Of a stretch of 64,000 bases of DNA, positions 47,403 to 61,049 are shown one piece after another; position 1 is the stretch's first letter, and every line of letters starts with the position of its first letter. The DNA lies in contig OZ038437.1 of NCBI GenBank assembly GCA_964036275.1, positions 20,755,027 through 20,819,026 of the forward strand. Direction: 5' to 3'. The position numbers were made by a program, and so were the translations under genes. This stretch comes from Litoditis marina (lineage: Eukaryota; Nematoda; Chromadorea; Rhabditida; Rhabditidae). Under the pieces are notes generated by a model. That model saw nothing but the letters and a program-made list of their open reading frames with translations. It was not told the origin of the DNA and did not search any database.

Positions 47403-49305
47403 CTAGCCGGTCGCGCGGCTACCGCCGCGCGCCCGTCTAGCGGTTCTTTGTAACCGTCATGCAACTTTTTCATTTTCAACTTTTTTGAAAAGTTTCAGAT
47501 TGTTTTGAGTAAGTTGGATACTTGACGTCTTCTATTCTTCAGAATCATACTCGTCATGAACTCGGTAATATGATTTGACGTCAATAAAACGTTCTCACTC
47601 TTCTTTACACTCGTTCTGGGAATTTCAGACAGTTTTGAGCAACTTCATAATTTGACGTCTTCAGAATTTCAGAATCTAACTCGTCGTCACATGTTACTTA
47701 CTTAATGAAGTTTACGTTACATTCCATGTCTGAAAAACGCGTCCTGAGATCGTTTCATTCATTTGAAACAAAGTTGAAAAATCAGCTATGACGTCATCAT
47801 GGTGGTTTGATCTTGAAATTTTAAAACTCGTATAAAATGAAAAGTTACGCATATTTTTCTTAGATCTAAGTGTTGTTGGGTTGCTCATACTCAGTAGTAT
47901 TGGCTCAGAAACTTCCAAGAGTACAACTCGAAAAATCTCATTTCTGTAGGTCAAAATTCTACCATCGATCGATAATTGATCTTTGATCTTTGTCCGTTCG
48001 GCTCCGAGCTCGTTTGATTATTACCTATCATTACTGAAAATTTCAGCTTTCTACGATAATTTAGAAAGCCGGGAGAGACGTTACAAGTTGAGTCGGTCGA
48101 AACACCTTAAAAATAGGTCTATTTGCGCCGTATATAGTACGGGTTTGGACTAAAACTTGTATAACTTCCGTAAAAATGAATATTTTTCCATAATCTTTTC
48201 TGAATTCTTGATGTCAGGTAAGCGTGCATCTACTGACGTCAAATCAACATTCCAAGTTTATTTTAAAGTTTCAAGTTTTAATAAAAAAATCTTTTATACA
48301 AAAACGCGTCGAAGAATTTTTTTACTTCAATGATACTTTTTACGTATCTCTACGAGTTCTATCATTTGCGTTGATAACAGAAAAATCGGTCTTACTGTTT
48401 TCGAGATCTGAAAATATTTTTTTTCCAATTTTCTGACTTCACTCAAAAATCAATATACAACAATATGTTTTTTTTAACATTATTTTTGTGTAGCGGATAA
48501 TATGTTCGTTACAATATGGAAGATTGAGATCAGAAAGTCTACGTTAACATGGTATTTTCGAGTCATTTTGGAGGTACCAATTTTCATGATTTCGCTGGGA
48601 AAAATCGATAAATGATCTTTGATCTCTGAAACTTGAACAGGTTACTTGGTATGAGTAAATACATCTACACTGAACATTTGGTCCAATTCGGACTCGTTTG
48701 AACAGTTTGGAAAATCTAAGAAATTTCTCAAAGTTTGTAGAACTCGGCGGCTATTGCGAAATTTCAATCGATATTTTGGCGGTAGTAAATAGAGATATAG
48801 TTGTTTGTTACTTCGAAGTTTCAGATAATTCCATTGAATCTACGCGGTATGCTGATGGAAAATATGTCAAAATAGGTCGATTTTTTGAACATCATAAAAA
48901 TGTTTGAAGGCAAAAACAAAAAAATTACATCTCTTAAAAAACTTCAAATCTGCCAAGGTATCACATACTAAATTTCCAGAACCGAATTCGCATTCTACGA
49001 ACTTCATATTTTGAGTCATAAAAAATCAATAAATCGATATTATCGATTTTTGTTAGGGTCATTACCTTAGTTGCGTTGCAGCAGTTCTTCCCTCGAAATA
49101 TCGACGTTTTTTGGGGTTCAAACTTAAGGCCCTAACGTAATCGTCGTTACACGTTAGCGAAATTCCTTAGACACCACAACTTTTTTTTTCGGTGACTGAC
49201 ATATTAGATTGGGTTAGATATGGCTTACTCAAAGTTTAAGGCGTTACGTTACGTACCGTACCGTACCGTACCGTCATCTTTCACGATTTGGTATAGTAAT
49301 GCAGA
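47403..49305 (-). mobile_element. Helitron-like family II unit, 1903 bp
   Basis: Complete unit, hairpin 47403-47440. The right end shares TTACTCAAAGTTTAAGGCG with the unit before it, and it carries the TTACGTACCGTACCG pentamer run. Confidence 0.82.
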
Positions 49306-51186
49306 CTAGCCGGTCGCGCGGCTACCGCCGCGCGCCCGTCTAGCGGTTCTTTGTAACCAGCTTGCAACTTTTTCGTTTTCAACTTTTTTGGAAAGTTTCA
49401 GATTGTTTTGAGTAAGTTTGATACTTGACGTCTTCTATCCTCCAGAATCTTACTTGTCATGAGCTCGGTAATATGATTCGACGTCAATAGAGTGTTCTCA
49501 CTCCTTTTTAGACCCGTTCTATTATTTTTAGACAGTTTTGAGCAACTTCACAATTTGACGTCTTCAGAACTTCAGAATCTAACTCGTCGTCACATGTAAT
49601 ATATCGAGTGAGGTTTACGTTACATCCCATGTCTGAAAAACGCGTCCTGAGGTCGTTTCATTCATTCAACGCAAAGTTGAAAAATTAGCTATGACGTCAT
49701 CATGGTGGTTTGATCTTGAGATTTTAAAACTCGTATAAAATGAAAAGTTACGCATATTTTTCCTAGATCTAAATGTTGTTGGGTTGCTCATACTCAGTAG
49801 TATTCGCTCAGAAACTTCCAAGAGTACAACTCAGAAACTCTTATTTCTGTAGGTCAAAAATCTACCATCGATCGATAATTGATCTTTGATCTTTGTTCGT
49901 TCGGCTCCGAGCTCGTTTGATTATTACGTATCATTACTGAAAATTTCAGCTTTCTACGATAGTTTAGAGAGCCGGGAGAGACGTTACAAGTTGAGTCGGT
50001 CGAAACATCTTAAAAATAGGTCTATTTGCGCCGTATATAGTACGGGTTTGAACTAAAACTCGTATAACTTCCGTGAAAATGAATATTTCTTCATAATTTG
50101 TTTTGCATTCCTAATCTCAAGTAAGCGTGCATCTACTGACGTCAAATCGTAATTCCAAGTTTATTTTAAAGTTTCAAGTTTTAATAAAAAAATGTTTTAT
50201 ACAAAAACGCGTCGAAGAATTTTTTTACTTCAATACTACTGTTTACATATCTCTACGAGTTCTATCATTTGAGTGAATTAGAAAAAAATCGTTCGAGCGG
50301 TTTTTGAGATCTGAAAATAATTTTTTGTCGATTTTTAGACTTCACTCAAAAATCAATATACACACTTTTGTCTTTATTGACAATATCAATGGACAGCGGA
50401 CATTATGTTTGTTACAACACAGAAGATAGAGATCAGAAAGTCTACGTTAACATGATATTTTCGAATCATTTTATAGGTACCAATTTTCATGAATTTGCTG
50501 GGAAAAATCGATAAATGATCTTTGATCTCTGAAACTTGGACAGAATACTTGGTATGAGTAAATACATCTACACTGAACATTTGGTCCAAATCTGACTCGT
50601 TTGAACAGTTTGGAAAATCTAGGAAATTTCCCAAAGTTCGTAGAACTCGGCGGCTATTGCGAAATTTCAATCGATATTTTGGCGGTAGTAGATAGAGATG
50701 TTGATGTTTGTCACTTCCAAGTTTCAGACAATTCCATTTTATCTACACGGTATGCTGATACAAAATATGTCAAAATTTGTCGATTTTTTGAACATCATAA
50801 AAATGTTTAAAGGCAAAAACAAAAAAATGACATCTCTCAAAAAACTTTAAATCTGTTAAGGTACCACATACTGAAATTCCAGAGCCGAATTCGCATTTTA
50901 GCAACTTCATAGTTTCGATCATAAAAAATCAATAAATCGATATTATCGATTTTTGTTAGGGTCATTACCTTAGTTGCGTTGCAGCAGTTCTTCCCTTGAA
51001 GTATCGTCGTTTTTTGGGGTTCAAAACTAAGGCCCTAACGTAGCCGTCGTTATACGTTTGGGATTTTCGTTAAATCCATAGACGTTTTTGAACGGTGACA
51101 CACATGTTAGATAAGGTTTGAAGAGGTTGCTGACTGTTTGAGCGTACCGTACCGTGATCCTACGTGATTTGGTATAGTAATGCAGA
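49306..51186 (-). mobile_element. Helitron-like family II unit, 1881 bp
   Basis: Complete unit, hairpin 49306-49343. The pentamer run is down to two copies. The 5' subterminal hairpin that reads CGTGATCTTTCACG in other units reads CGTGATCCTACGTG here, with one arm changed. Confidence 0.82.
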
Positions 51187-53074
51187 CTAGCCGGTCGCGC
51201 GGCTACCGCCGCGCGCCCGTCTAGCGGTTCTTAGTAACCGTCATGCAACTTGTTCGTTTTCAACTTTTTTGGAAAGTTTCAGATTGTTTTGAGTAAGTTG
51301 GTTACTTGACGTCTTTTATTCTCCAGAATCTAACTCGTCGTGAACTCGAAATGATGACTTGACGTCAATATGATGTTTTTGCCACTCGTTACACTCGTTC
51401 TGGGAATTTCAGACAGTTTTGAGCAACTTCACAATTTGACGTCTTCAGAACTTCAGAATCTAACTCGTCGTCACATGTTACTTATTAAATGATGTTTACG
51501 TTACATTCTCAGTCTGATTAATGCGTTCCGAGTTTGTTTCATTCATTCAACGCAAAGTTGAAAAATCAGCTATGACGTCATCATGGTGGTTTGATCTTGA
51601 GATTTTAAAACTCGTATAAAATGAAAAGTTATGAATATTTTTCTTGGATCCAAGTGTTGTTGGATTGCTCATACGTAGTAGGATTGGTTCAGAAACTTCC
51701 AAGAGTACAACTCAGAAACTCTTATTTCTGTAGGTCAAAATTCTACCATCGATCGATAATTGATCTTTGATCTTTGTCCGTTCGGCTCCGAGTTCGTTTA
51801 ATTATTACCTATCATTACTGGAAATTTCAGCTTTCTACCGTCATTTAGAAGTCCGGAAGACACGTTACAAGTTGAGTCGGTCGAAACATCTTAAAAACAG
51901 GTCTATTTGCGCCGTATATAGTACGGGTTTGGATTAAAACTCGTATAACTTCCGCAAAAATGAACATTTTTCTATAATTCTTTTTGCATTCTTGATCTCA
52001 AGTGAGCGTGCATCTACTGACGTTAAATCAAATTTCCAAGTTTATTTTAAAGTTTTAAGTTTTAATAAAAAAATCTTTTATACAAAAACGCGTCGAAGAA
52101 TTTTTTTACTTCAATAATACTTTTTACGTATCTCTACGAGTTTCATCATCTGCGTTGATAACAAAGAAATCGGTTTTACTGTTTTCGAGATCTGAAAATA
52201 TTTTTTTTCCAATTTTCTGACTTCACTCAAAAATCAATATACAACAATATGTTTCTTTAAACATTATTTTTGTGTAGAGGATAATATGTTCGTTACAATA
52301 TGGAAGATTGAAATCAGAAAGTCTACGTTAACATGGTATTTTCGAGTCATTTTGGAGGTACCAATTTTCATGATTTTGCTGGGAAAAATCGATAAATGAT
52401 CTTTGATCACTGAAACTTAGGCAGGTCACTCGGCATGAGTAAATACATCTACACTGAACATTTGGTCCAAATCGGACTCGTTTGAACAATTTGGAAAATC
52501 TAAGAAATTTCCCAAAGTTTGTAGAACTCGGCGGCTATTGCGAAATTTCAGTCGATATTTTGACGGTAGTAGACAGAGATGTTGTTGTTTATTACGTTGA
52601 AGTTTCAAACAATTTCATTGAATCTACGCGGTATGCTGATGCAAAATATGTCAAAATATGTCAATTTTTTGAACATCATAAAAATGTTTAAAGGCAAAAA
52701 CAAAAAAATTACATCTCTTAAAAAACTTCAAATCTGCCAAGGTACCACATACTGGATTTCCAGAGCCGAATTCGTACTTTAGCAATTTCATATTTTGAGT
52801 CATATAAAATCAATAAATCGATATTATCGATTTTGGTTAGGGTCATTACCTTAGTTGCGTAGCGGCAGTTCTTACCTCGAAGTATCGACGTTTTTTGGGG
52901 TTCAAAACTAAGGCCCTAACGTAGCCGTCGTTATACGTTAAGAAGTCTCCTTAGTGCCACACGTGTTTTTGAACAGTGACACACATGTTAGATAGGGTTA
53001 GATATGGCTTACTCAAAGTTTAAGGCGTTACGTACCGTACCGTGATCCTACGCGATTTGGTATAGTAATGCAGA
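51187..53074 (-). mobile_element. Helitron-like family II unit, 1888 bp
   Basis: Complete unit, hairpin 51187-51224, 5' end ATGCAGA. It keeps the conserved block near 51902 and the TGACGTCA near 51574. Confidence 0.82.
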
Positions 53075-54947
53075 CTAGCCGGTCGCGCGGCTACCGCCGC
53101 GCGCCCGTCTAGCGGTTCTTAGTAACCAGCTTGCAACTTTTCGTTTTCAACTTTTTTGGAAAGTTTCAGATAGTTTTGAGTAAGTTGGATACTTGACGTC
53201 TTCTATCCTTCAGAATCTTACTTGTCATGAGCTCGGTAATATGATTTGACGTCAATAGAGTGTTCTCACTCCTTTTTAGACCCGTTCTATTATTTTTAGA
53301 CAGTTTTGAGCAACTTCACAATTTGACGTCTTCAGAACTTCAGAATCTAACTCGTCGTCACATGTAACTTGTTAAATGACGTTTACGTTACATTCTTAGT
53401 CTGATTAATGCGTCCTGAGTTTGTTTCATTCGTTCAACGCAAAGTTGAAAAATCAGCTATGACGTCATCATGGTGGTTTGATCTTGAGATTTTAAAACTC
53501 GTATAAAATAAAAAGTTATGAATATTTTTCTTAGATCCAAAAGTTGTTGGATTGCTCATACATAGTAGGATTGGTTCAGAAACTTCCAAGAGTACAACTC
53601 AGAAACTCTTATTTCTGTAGGTCAAAATTCTACCATCGATCGATAATTGATCTTTGATCTTTGTCCGTTCGGCTCCTAGTTCGTTTGATTATTACCTATC
53701 ATTACTGTGAATTTCAGCTTTCTACGATAATTTAGAAAGCCGGGAGAGACGTTACAAGTTGAGTCGGTCGAAACATCTTAAAAATAGGTCTATTTGCGCC
53801 GTATATAGTACGGGTTTGGACTAAAACTCGTATAACTTCCGTAAAAATGAATATTTTTTTATGATTTTTTTCGCATTCCTGATTGCAAGTGAGCGTGCAT
53901 CTACTGACGTCAAATCGCATTTCCAAGTTTATTTTAAAGTTTTAAGTTGTAATAAAAAAATGTTTTATACAAAAACGCGTCGAAGAATTTTTTTACTCCA
54001 ATACTACTTTTTACGTATCTCTACGAGTTCTATCATCTGAGTGAATTAGAAACAAATCGCTCGAGTCGTTTTTGAGATCTGAAAATAATTTTTTGCCGAT
54101 TTTCTGGCTTCACTCAAAAATCAATATACAGAAATATGTTATTTTCAACATTATTTTTGTGTACCGGACATCATGTTTGTTACAACACAGAAGATTGAGA
54201 TCATAGCGTCTACGTTAACATGGTTTTTTCGAGTCATTTCGGAGGTACCAATTTTCATGAATTTGCTGGGAAAAATCGATAAATGATCTTTGATCTTTCA
54301 TATTGCAAATATATATATTCAGTAAGTCTTGACACATCTCGTGTCACAATATGAACGGATGAGGACCATTTTAAAACAGTTCGGAAATCTCAAAATGTTC
54401 CGGAAATTTCTCAAATCCTGAGGAAGTTGCGAAATTCTTAACGATATTGAGCCAGTAGTGGTGGCTTCTGAAGATTTCAACCGGATAAAAGTTTGACGGT
54501 CATATCGTTAACATGGGCGGTATGAGGAATGAAAGTAGTGAAAAATTACACTTTTTTCTAATTCATGTAACTCTTTCCGGAAACGTTTCCGGCAAAAAGC
54601 GCTCGATGGAAACATTTGTCTTTAGAAGACATGCTCTCAGGTGCAATATCTCCGAAATTTCGCTCTCCAACTTTAGGTCATAAAAAATCAATAAATCGAT
54701 ATTATCGATTTTGGTTAGGGTCATTACCTTAGTTGCATAGCGACAGTTCTTACCTCGAAGTATCGACGTTTTTTGGGGTTCAAACTTAAGGCCCTAACGT
54801 AGCCGTCGTTATACGTTAGCGAGTTTCCTTAGTGCCACACATGTTTTTGAACGGTGACACACATGTTAGATAGGGTTTGAACTCGGTTGCTCAAAGTTTA
54901 AGGCGTTACGTTACGTCATTAATCGTGATTTGGTATAGTAATGCAGA
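53075..54947 (-). mobile_element. Family II/I/II mosaic unit, 1873 bp
   Basis: The left end is family II (hairpin 53075-53112). At the shared string GATCTTTGATCTT (about 54290) it switches to family I, including the heat-shock-like site (54398-54410) and CCGGAAACGTTTCCGG. Near 54680, at AAAATCAATAAATCGATA, it returns to family II up to the ATGCAGA end. Both switches fall in sequence common to the two families, as expected for gene conversion or template switching. Confidence 0.8.
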
Positions 54948-55589
54948 CGGTGTGACCCTAAAAAACCACTTTCCCGTAGGGCGCTCGGTTCCTTCTTTCT
55001 CCAAAACTTGTATCCTGATGATAAAAGGGTTGTGGCCAAGTTTGGAAAAAAATCATCTTCCCGTACCTGAGTTATTGGAAATCAGTCAAAAACTGATGAC
55101 GTCATCAGAGGAATTTCAAAAAAAAATATACGTGTTTTATTGAACTGCCATTATGAGGCATTAGTTTCTCTGAGTTCAGGAAAAATAAAACGAATCAATA
55201 TTATTGAAACATTTTCAAGATATAAACGTGACGTCTTCGATTTTAGGGGGAAATTCCATAACGTATAACTCAGGAATGACTTAACTTTTTTTCGAGCTTT
55301 TTTCATATTTAGCTTAAAGTGATCAATGACTAATCACATTGTGAAACTTGTATCAATTGAACCATTTTGAAAGTGTTGGAAAATTTTGAAAATTAATTTT
55401 TTGGAAAACGGTCCACGAACCATGTTTTTTTATAGGCTCATATTGTTCACTTATCTATTACATGGTTCATATAAATGTATGAGAAAAATCGTTCGGAACG
55501 TTTTCACGAAACAGTTGAAGTTTTCTCAACTTAACATCCATTCATAACTAATCAATAAATCGATATTATCGATTTTTGGCAATTGAAAG
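54948..55589 (-). mobile_element. 5'-truncated family IV unit, 642 bp
   Basis: It starts CGGTGTGACCCTAAAAAACC, the family IV left end, right after the preceding TC terminus, and stops at GGCAATTGAAAG, about half-way through the full 1179-bp unit. This is the only junction in the array where the right (5') side is cut; elsewhere cuts are on the 3' side. Confidence 0.8.
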
Positions 55590-56768
55590 CGGTGTGACCC
55601 TAAAAAACCACTTTCCCGTAGGGCGCTCGGTTCCTTCTTTCTCCAAAACTTGTATCCTGATGATAAAAGGGTTGTGGCCAAGTTTGGAAAAAAATCATCT
55701 TCCCGTACCTGAGTTATTGGAAATCAGTCAAAAACTGATGACGTCATCAGAGGAATTTCAAAAAAAAATATACGTGTTTTATTGAACTGCCATTATGAGG
55801 CATTAGTTTCTCTGAGTTCAGGAAAAATAAAACGAATCAATATTATTGAAACATTTTCAAGATATAAACGTGACGTCTTCGATTTTAGGGGGAAATTCCA
55901 TAACGTATAACTCAGGAATGACTTAACTTTTTTTCGAGCTTTTTTCATATTTAGCTTAAAGTGATCAATGACTAATCACATTGTGAAACTTGTATCAATT
56001 GAACCATTTTGAAAGTGTTGGAAAATTTTGAAAATTAATTTTTTGGAAAACGGTCCACGAACCATGTTTTTTTATAGGCTCATATTGTTCACTTATCTAT
56101 TACATGGTTCATATAAATGTATGAGAAAAATCGTTCGGAACGTTTTCACGAAACAGTTGAAGTTTTCTCAACTTAACATCCATTCATAACTAATCAATAA
56201 ATCGATATTATCGATTTTTGGCAATTGAAAGTCCTATTCATTTATCAAATATGATCTATTGCTGAAGTTTGATCCAAATCCATGAAGCCGTTCGATCAGG
56301 ACAGACATAGTGAAAATTGGTTTTTTACATGAAAATTGTAATAAAAATGTTTAAACTGATTTAGAAGCTAATCCCCTCGATCAATTTGGTCAATAGTCGT
56401 AGTAGTATTTGATGCTATAATTCCAAGACATTCCGACCAGTTTGATCTTCCACCTCGTCCAAAATGGGAATTTCATAGCGGATCGATAAATCGATATATT
56501 GATTTTTTAACGTCATCACATTGTAGGGCTTTATGAGTTAGATGGTTGTTACCAATTAGGTAGCATTCCATTCAGGCGTTGGCTCACAATAAGCAAAAGA
56601 AATTTTCATGAATTTCATAAATTGAGGTCTCAAAAAATTGTAAGGCCCTAACTCAAAAATCGTACGGGTCATTTGTCTTAGATCATTGTCTGTTATGCAT
56701 GGTTAAAATTACGGACTAATCGTAACAACTTTTCTATCATCTTATCATGTGTGGTATAGGTGTGGTGA
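55590..56768 (-). mobile_element. Helitron-like family IV unit, 1179 bp (copy 1)
   Basis: Full family IV unit. Left end CGGTGTGACC without hairpin; right end GGTATAGGTGTGGTGA (minus strand TCACCACACC). It contains the 16-bp palindrome CTGATGACGTCATCAG and AATCGATATTATCGATT. Its left end shares AAACCACTTTCCCGT and CCAAGTTTGG with family III, so III and IV have a related, hairpin-free 3' end. Confidence 0.8.
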
Positions 56769-57512
56769 CTAGCCGGTCCCGCGGCTGACGCCGCGGGCCC
56801 GTCTACCTGGGGGGGAGACCCCCCCAGACCCCCCTACGCTCACAGTTATTTATCAAGTTGCAAAATGTAACAATTTTTTGATTTTACTGTAGGTCATGAA
56901 AAATCAATAAATCGATATTATCGATTTTCCTCAGACACCACAACCTTAGATTTCTATGGTAGTTCTTACCTCCAAGTATCGAAGTTATTACGGATAACCT
57001 GACTTTTTTGCTAGTGAAATGCTTGGTATGTGACGTCATCAATTGATGGTTTGATCTTGAAAGTTGAAACCACTGTAACTTGGTTCATTTTTCTCCGATG
57101 TATCCCGTGTTTGACTTGCTGAGTTGTTCATGAGCAGTGAAATTCAATGACACTAAGCTTGTAATTTTATCCATCTCCATAACGATTTTAGCGTAAAATC
57201 ATATTAAATGCGCTAAAAAAATCAATACTTGACCTTTGACCTTAATTTTTTGGCAATACAATCTCTATCCAATCTTGGTCCTACCCTGTGAGTTTCAAGT
57301 TGTTCTGATCATAAAGACGATCTGGCGAAGTATTGGCGTTTTTTGGGGTCCAAACTTAAGGCCGTAACGTAGCTGTCGTTATACGTTAGAGCAAATCCTT
57401 AGACACGGCGACGTTAGATTTTGGTGACATACATGTTAGTGACGATTAGAAGTTGTTTGGGAACAAAAGTTGGCGTCCCGTTATATTAGCATGTATAGTA
57501 TAGTAAGGGTGA
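56769..57512 (-). mobile_element. Internally deleted chimeric Helitron-like unit, 744 bp
   Basis: C:G-class hairpin (56769-56806) and family I-like left part as in 6934-8606, up to CTGATCATAAAGACGATC. It then jumps to a family II-like right part (GGCGTTTTTTGGGGTCC) and ends like 6934-8606 (TATAGTATAGTAAGGGTGA). The middle, with the heat-shock-like site and ORF region, is gone. Confidence 0.77.
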
Positions 57513-58691
57513 CGGTGTGACCCTAAAAAACCACTTTCCCGTAGGGCGCTCGGTTCCTTCTTTCTCCAAAACTTGTATCCTGATGATAAAAGGGTTGTGG
57601 CCAAGTTTGGAAAAAAATCATCTTCCCGTACCTGAGTTATTGGAAATCAGTCAAAAACTGATGACGTCATCAGAGGAATTTCAAAAAAAAATATACGTGT
57701 TTTATTGAACTGCCATTATGAGGCATTAGTTTCTCTGAGTTCAGGAAAAATAAAACGAATCAATATTATTGAAACATTTTCAAGATATAAACGTGACGTC
57801 TTCGATTTTAGGGGGAAATTCCATAACGTATAACTCAGGAATGACTTAACTTTTTTTCGAGCTTTTTTCATATTTAGCTTAAAGTGATCAATGACTAATC
57901 ACATTGTGAAACTTGTATCAATTGAACCATTTTGAAAGTGTTGGAAAATTTTGAAAATTAATTTTTTGGAAAACGGTCCACGAACCATGTTTTTTTATAG
58001 GCTCATATTGTTCACTTATCTATTACATGGTTCATATAAATGTATGAGAAAAATCGTTCGGAACGTTTTCACGAAACAGTTGAAGTTTTCTCAACTTAAC
58101 ATCCATTCATAACTAATCAATAAATCGATATTATCGATTTTTGGCAATTGAAAGTCCTATTCATTTATCAAATATGATCTATTGCTGAAGTTTGATCCAA
58201 ATCCATGAAGCCGTTCGATCAGGACAGACATAGTGAAAATTGGTTTTTTACATGAAAATTGTAATAAAAATGTTTAAACTGATTTAGAAGCTAATCCCCT
58301 CGATCAATTTGGTCAATAGTCGTAGTAGTATTTGATGCTATAATTCCAAGACATTCCGACCAGTTTGATCTTCCACCTCGTCCAAAATGGGAATTTCATA
58401 GCGGATCGATAAATCGATATATTGATTTTTTAACGTCATCACATTGTAGGGCTTTATGAGTTAGATGGTTGTTACCAATTAGGTAGCATTCCATTCAGGC
58501 GTTGGCTCACAATAAGCAAAAGAAATTTTCATGAATTTCATAAATTGAGGTCTCAAAAAATTGTAAGGCCCTAACTCAAAAATCGTACGGGTCATTTGTC
58601 TTAGATCATTGTCTGTTATGCATGGTTAAAATTACGGACTAATCGTAACAACTTTTCTATCATCTTATCATGTGTGGTATAGGTGTGGTGA
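57513..58691 (-). mobile_element. Helitron-like family IV unit, 1179 bp (copy 2)
   Basis: First of four consecutive copies with an exact 1179-base period. By eye it does not differ from 55590-56768. Confidence 0.82.
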
Positions 58692-59870
58692 CGGTGTGAC
58701 CCTAAAAAACCACTTTCCCGTAGGGCGCTCGGTTCCTTCTTTCTCCAAAACTTGTATCCTGATGATAAAAGGGTTGTGGCCAAGTTTGGAAAAAAATCAT
58801 CTTCCCGTACCTGAGTTATTGGAAATCAGTCAAAAACTGATGACGTCATCAGAGGAATTTCAAAAAAAAATATACGTGTTTTATTGAACTGCCATTATGA
58901 GGCATTAGTTTCTCTGAGTTCAGGAAAAATAAAACGAATCAATATTATTGAAACATTTTCAAGATATAAACGTGACGTCTTCGATTTTAGGGGGAAATTC
59001 CATAACGTATAACTCAGGAATGACTTAACTTTTTTTCGAGCTTTTTTCATATTTAGCTTAAAGTGATCAATGACTAATCACATTGTGAAACTTGTATCAA
59101 TTGAACCATTTTGAAAGTGTTGGAAAATTTTGAAAATTAATTTTTTGGAAAACGGTCCACGAACCATGTTTTTTTATAGGCTCATATTGTTCACTTATCT
59201 ATTACATGGTTCATATAAATGTATGAGAAAAATCGTTCGGAACGTTTTCACGAAACAGTTGAAGTTTTCTCAACTTAACATCCATTCATAACTAATCAAT
59301 AAATCGATATTATCGATTTTTGGCAATTGAAAGTCCTATTCATTTATCAAATATGATCTATTGCTGAAGTTTGATCCAAATCCATGAAGCCGTTCGATCA
59401 GGACAGACATAGTGAAAATTGGTTTTTTACATGAAAATTGTAATAAAAATGTTTAAACTGATTTAGAAGCTAATCCCCTCGATCAATTTGGTCAATAGTC
59501 GTAGTAGTATTTGATGCTATAATTCCAAGACATTCCGACCAGTTTGATCTTCCACCTCGTCCAAAATGGGAATTTCATAGCGGATCGATAAATCGATATA
59601 TTGATTTTTTAACGTCATCACATTGTAGGGCTTTATGAGTTAGATGGTTGTTACCAATTAGGTAGCATTCCATTCAGGCGTTGGCTCACAATAAGCAAAA
59701 GAAATTTTCATGAATTTCATAAATTGAGGTCTCAAAAAATTGTAAGGCCCTAACTCAAAAATCGTACGGGTCATTTGTCTTAGATCATTGTCTGTTATGC
59801 ATGGTTAAAATTACGGACTAATCGTAACAACTTTTCTATCATCTTATCATGTGTGGTATAGGTGTGGTGA
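58692..59870 (-). mobile_element. Helitron-like family IV unit, 1179 bp (copy 3)
   Basis: Same length as its neighbours. The palindrome CTGATGACGTCATCAG is at 58837-58852. The 71-codon plus-strand ORF that crosses the junction repeats at the unit period and has no other support. Confidence 0.82.
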
Positions 59871-61049
59871 CGGTGTGACCCTAAAAAACCACTTTCCCGT
59901 AGGGCGCTCGGTTCCTTCTTTCTCCAAAACTTGTATCCTGATGATAAAAGGGTTGTGGCCAAGTTTGGAAAAAAATCATCTTCCCGTACCTGAGTTATTG
60001 GAAATCAGTCAAAAACTGATGACGTCATCAGAGGAATTTCAAAAAAAAATATACGTGTTTTATTGAACTGCCATTATGAGGCATTAGTTTCTCTGAGTTC
60101 AGGAAAAATAAAACGAATCAATATTATTGAAACATTTTCAAGATATAAACGTGACGTCTTCGATTTTAGGGGGAAATTCCATAACGTATAACTCAGGAAT
60201 GACTTAACTTTTTTTCGAGCTTTTTTCATATTTAGCTTAAAGTGATCAATGACTAATCACATTGTGAAACTTGTATCAATTGAACCATTTTGAAAGTGTT
60301 GGAAAATTTTGAAAATTAATTTTTTGGAAAACGGTCCACGAACCATGTTTTTTTATAGGCTCATATTGTTCACTTATCTATTACATGGTTCATATAAATG
60401 TATGAGAAAAATCGTTCGGAACGTTTTCACGAAACAGTTGAAGTTTTCTCAACTTAACATCCATTCATAACTAATCAATAAATCGATATTATCGATTTTT
60501 GGCAATTGAAAGTCCTATTCATTTATCAAATATGATCTATTGCTGAAGTTTGATCCAAATCCATGAAGCCGTTCGATCAGGACAGACATAGTGAAAATTG
60601 GTTTTTTACATGAAAATTGTAATAAAAATGTTTAAACTGATTTAGAAGCTAATCCCCTCGATCAATTTGGTCAATAGTCGTAGTAGTATTTGATGCTATA
60701 ATTCCAAGACATTCCGACCAGTTTGATCTTCCACCTCGTCCAAAATGGGAATTTCATAGCGGATCGATAAATCGATATATTGATTTTTTAACGTCATCAC
60801 ATTGTAGGGCTTTATGAGTTAGATGGTTGTTACCAATTAGGTAGCATTCCATTCAGGCGTTGGCTCACAATAAGCAAAAGAAATTTTCATGAATTTCATA
60901 AATTGAGGTCTCAAAAAATTGTAAGGCCCTAACTCAAAAATCGTACGGGTCATTTGTCTTAGATCATTGTCTGTTATGCATGGTTAAAATTACGGACTAA
61001 TCGTAACAACTTTTCTATCATCTTATCATGTGTGGTATAGGTGTGGTGA
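59871..61049 (-). mobile_element. Helitron-like family IV unit, 1179 bp (copy 4)
   Basis: Another copy with no difference seen. The identity implies very recent amplification, or homogenisation of the array. Confidence 0.82.

Noticed and set aside
58672..58887. 71-codon ORF in each family IV unit
   Set aside because: It begins in the right end of one unit and runs across the junction into the next, so its start depends on the tandem arrangement. Composition is like random translation of repeat DNA.
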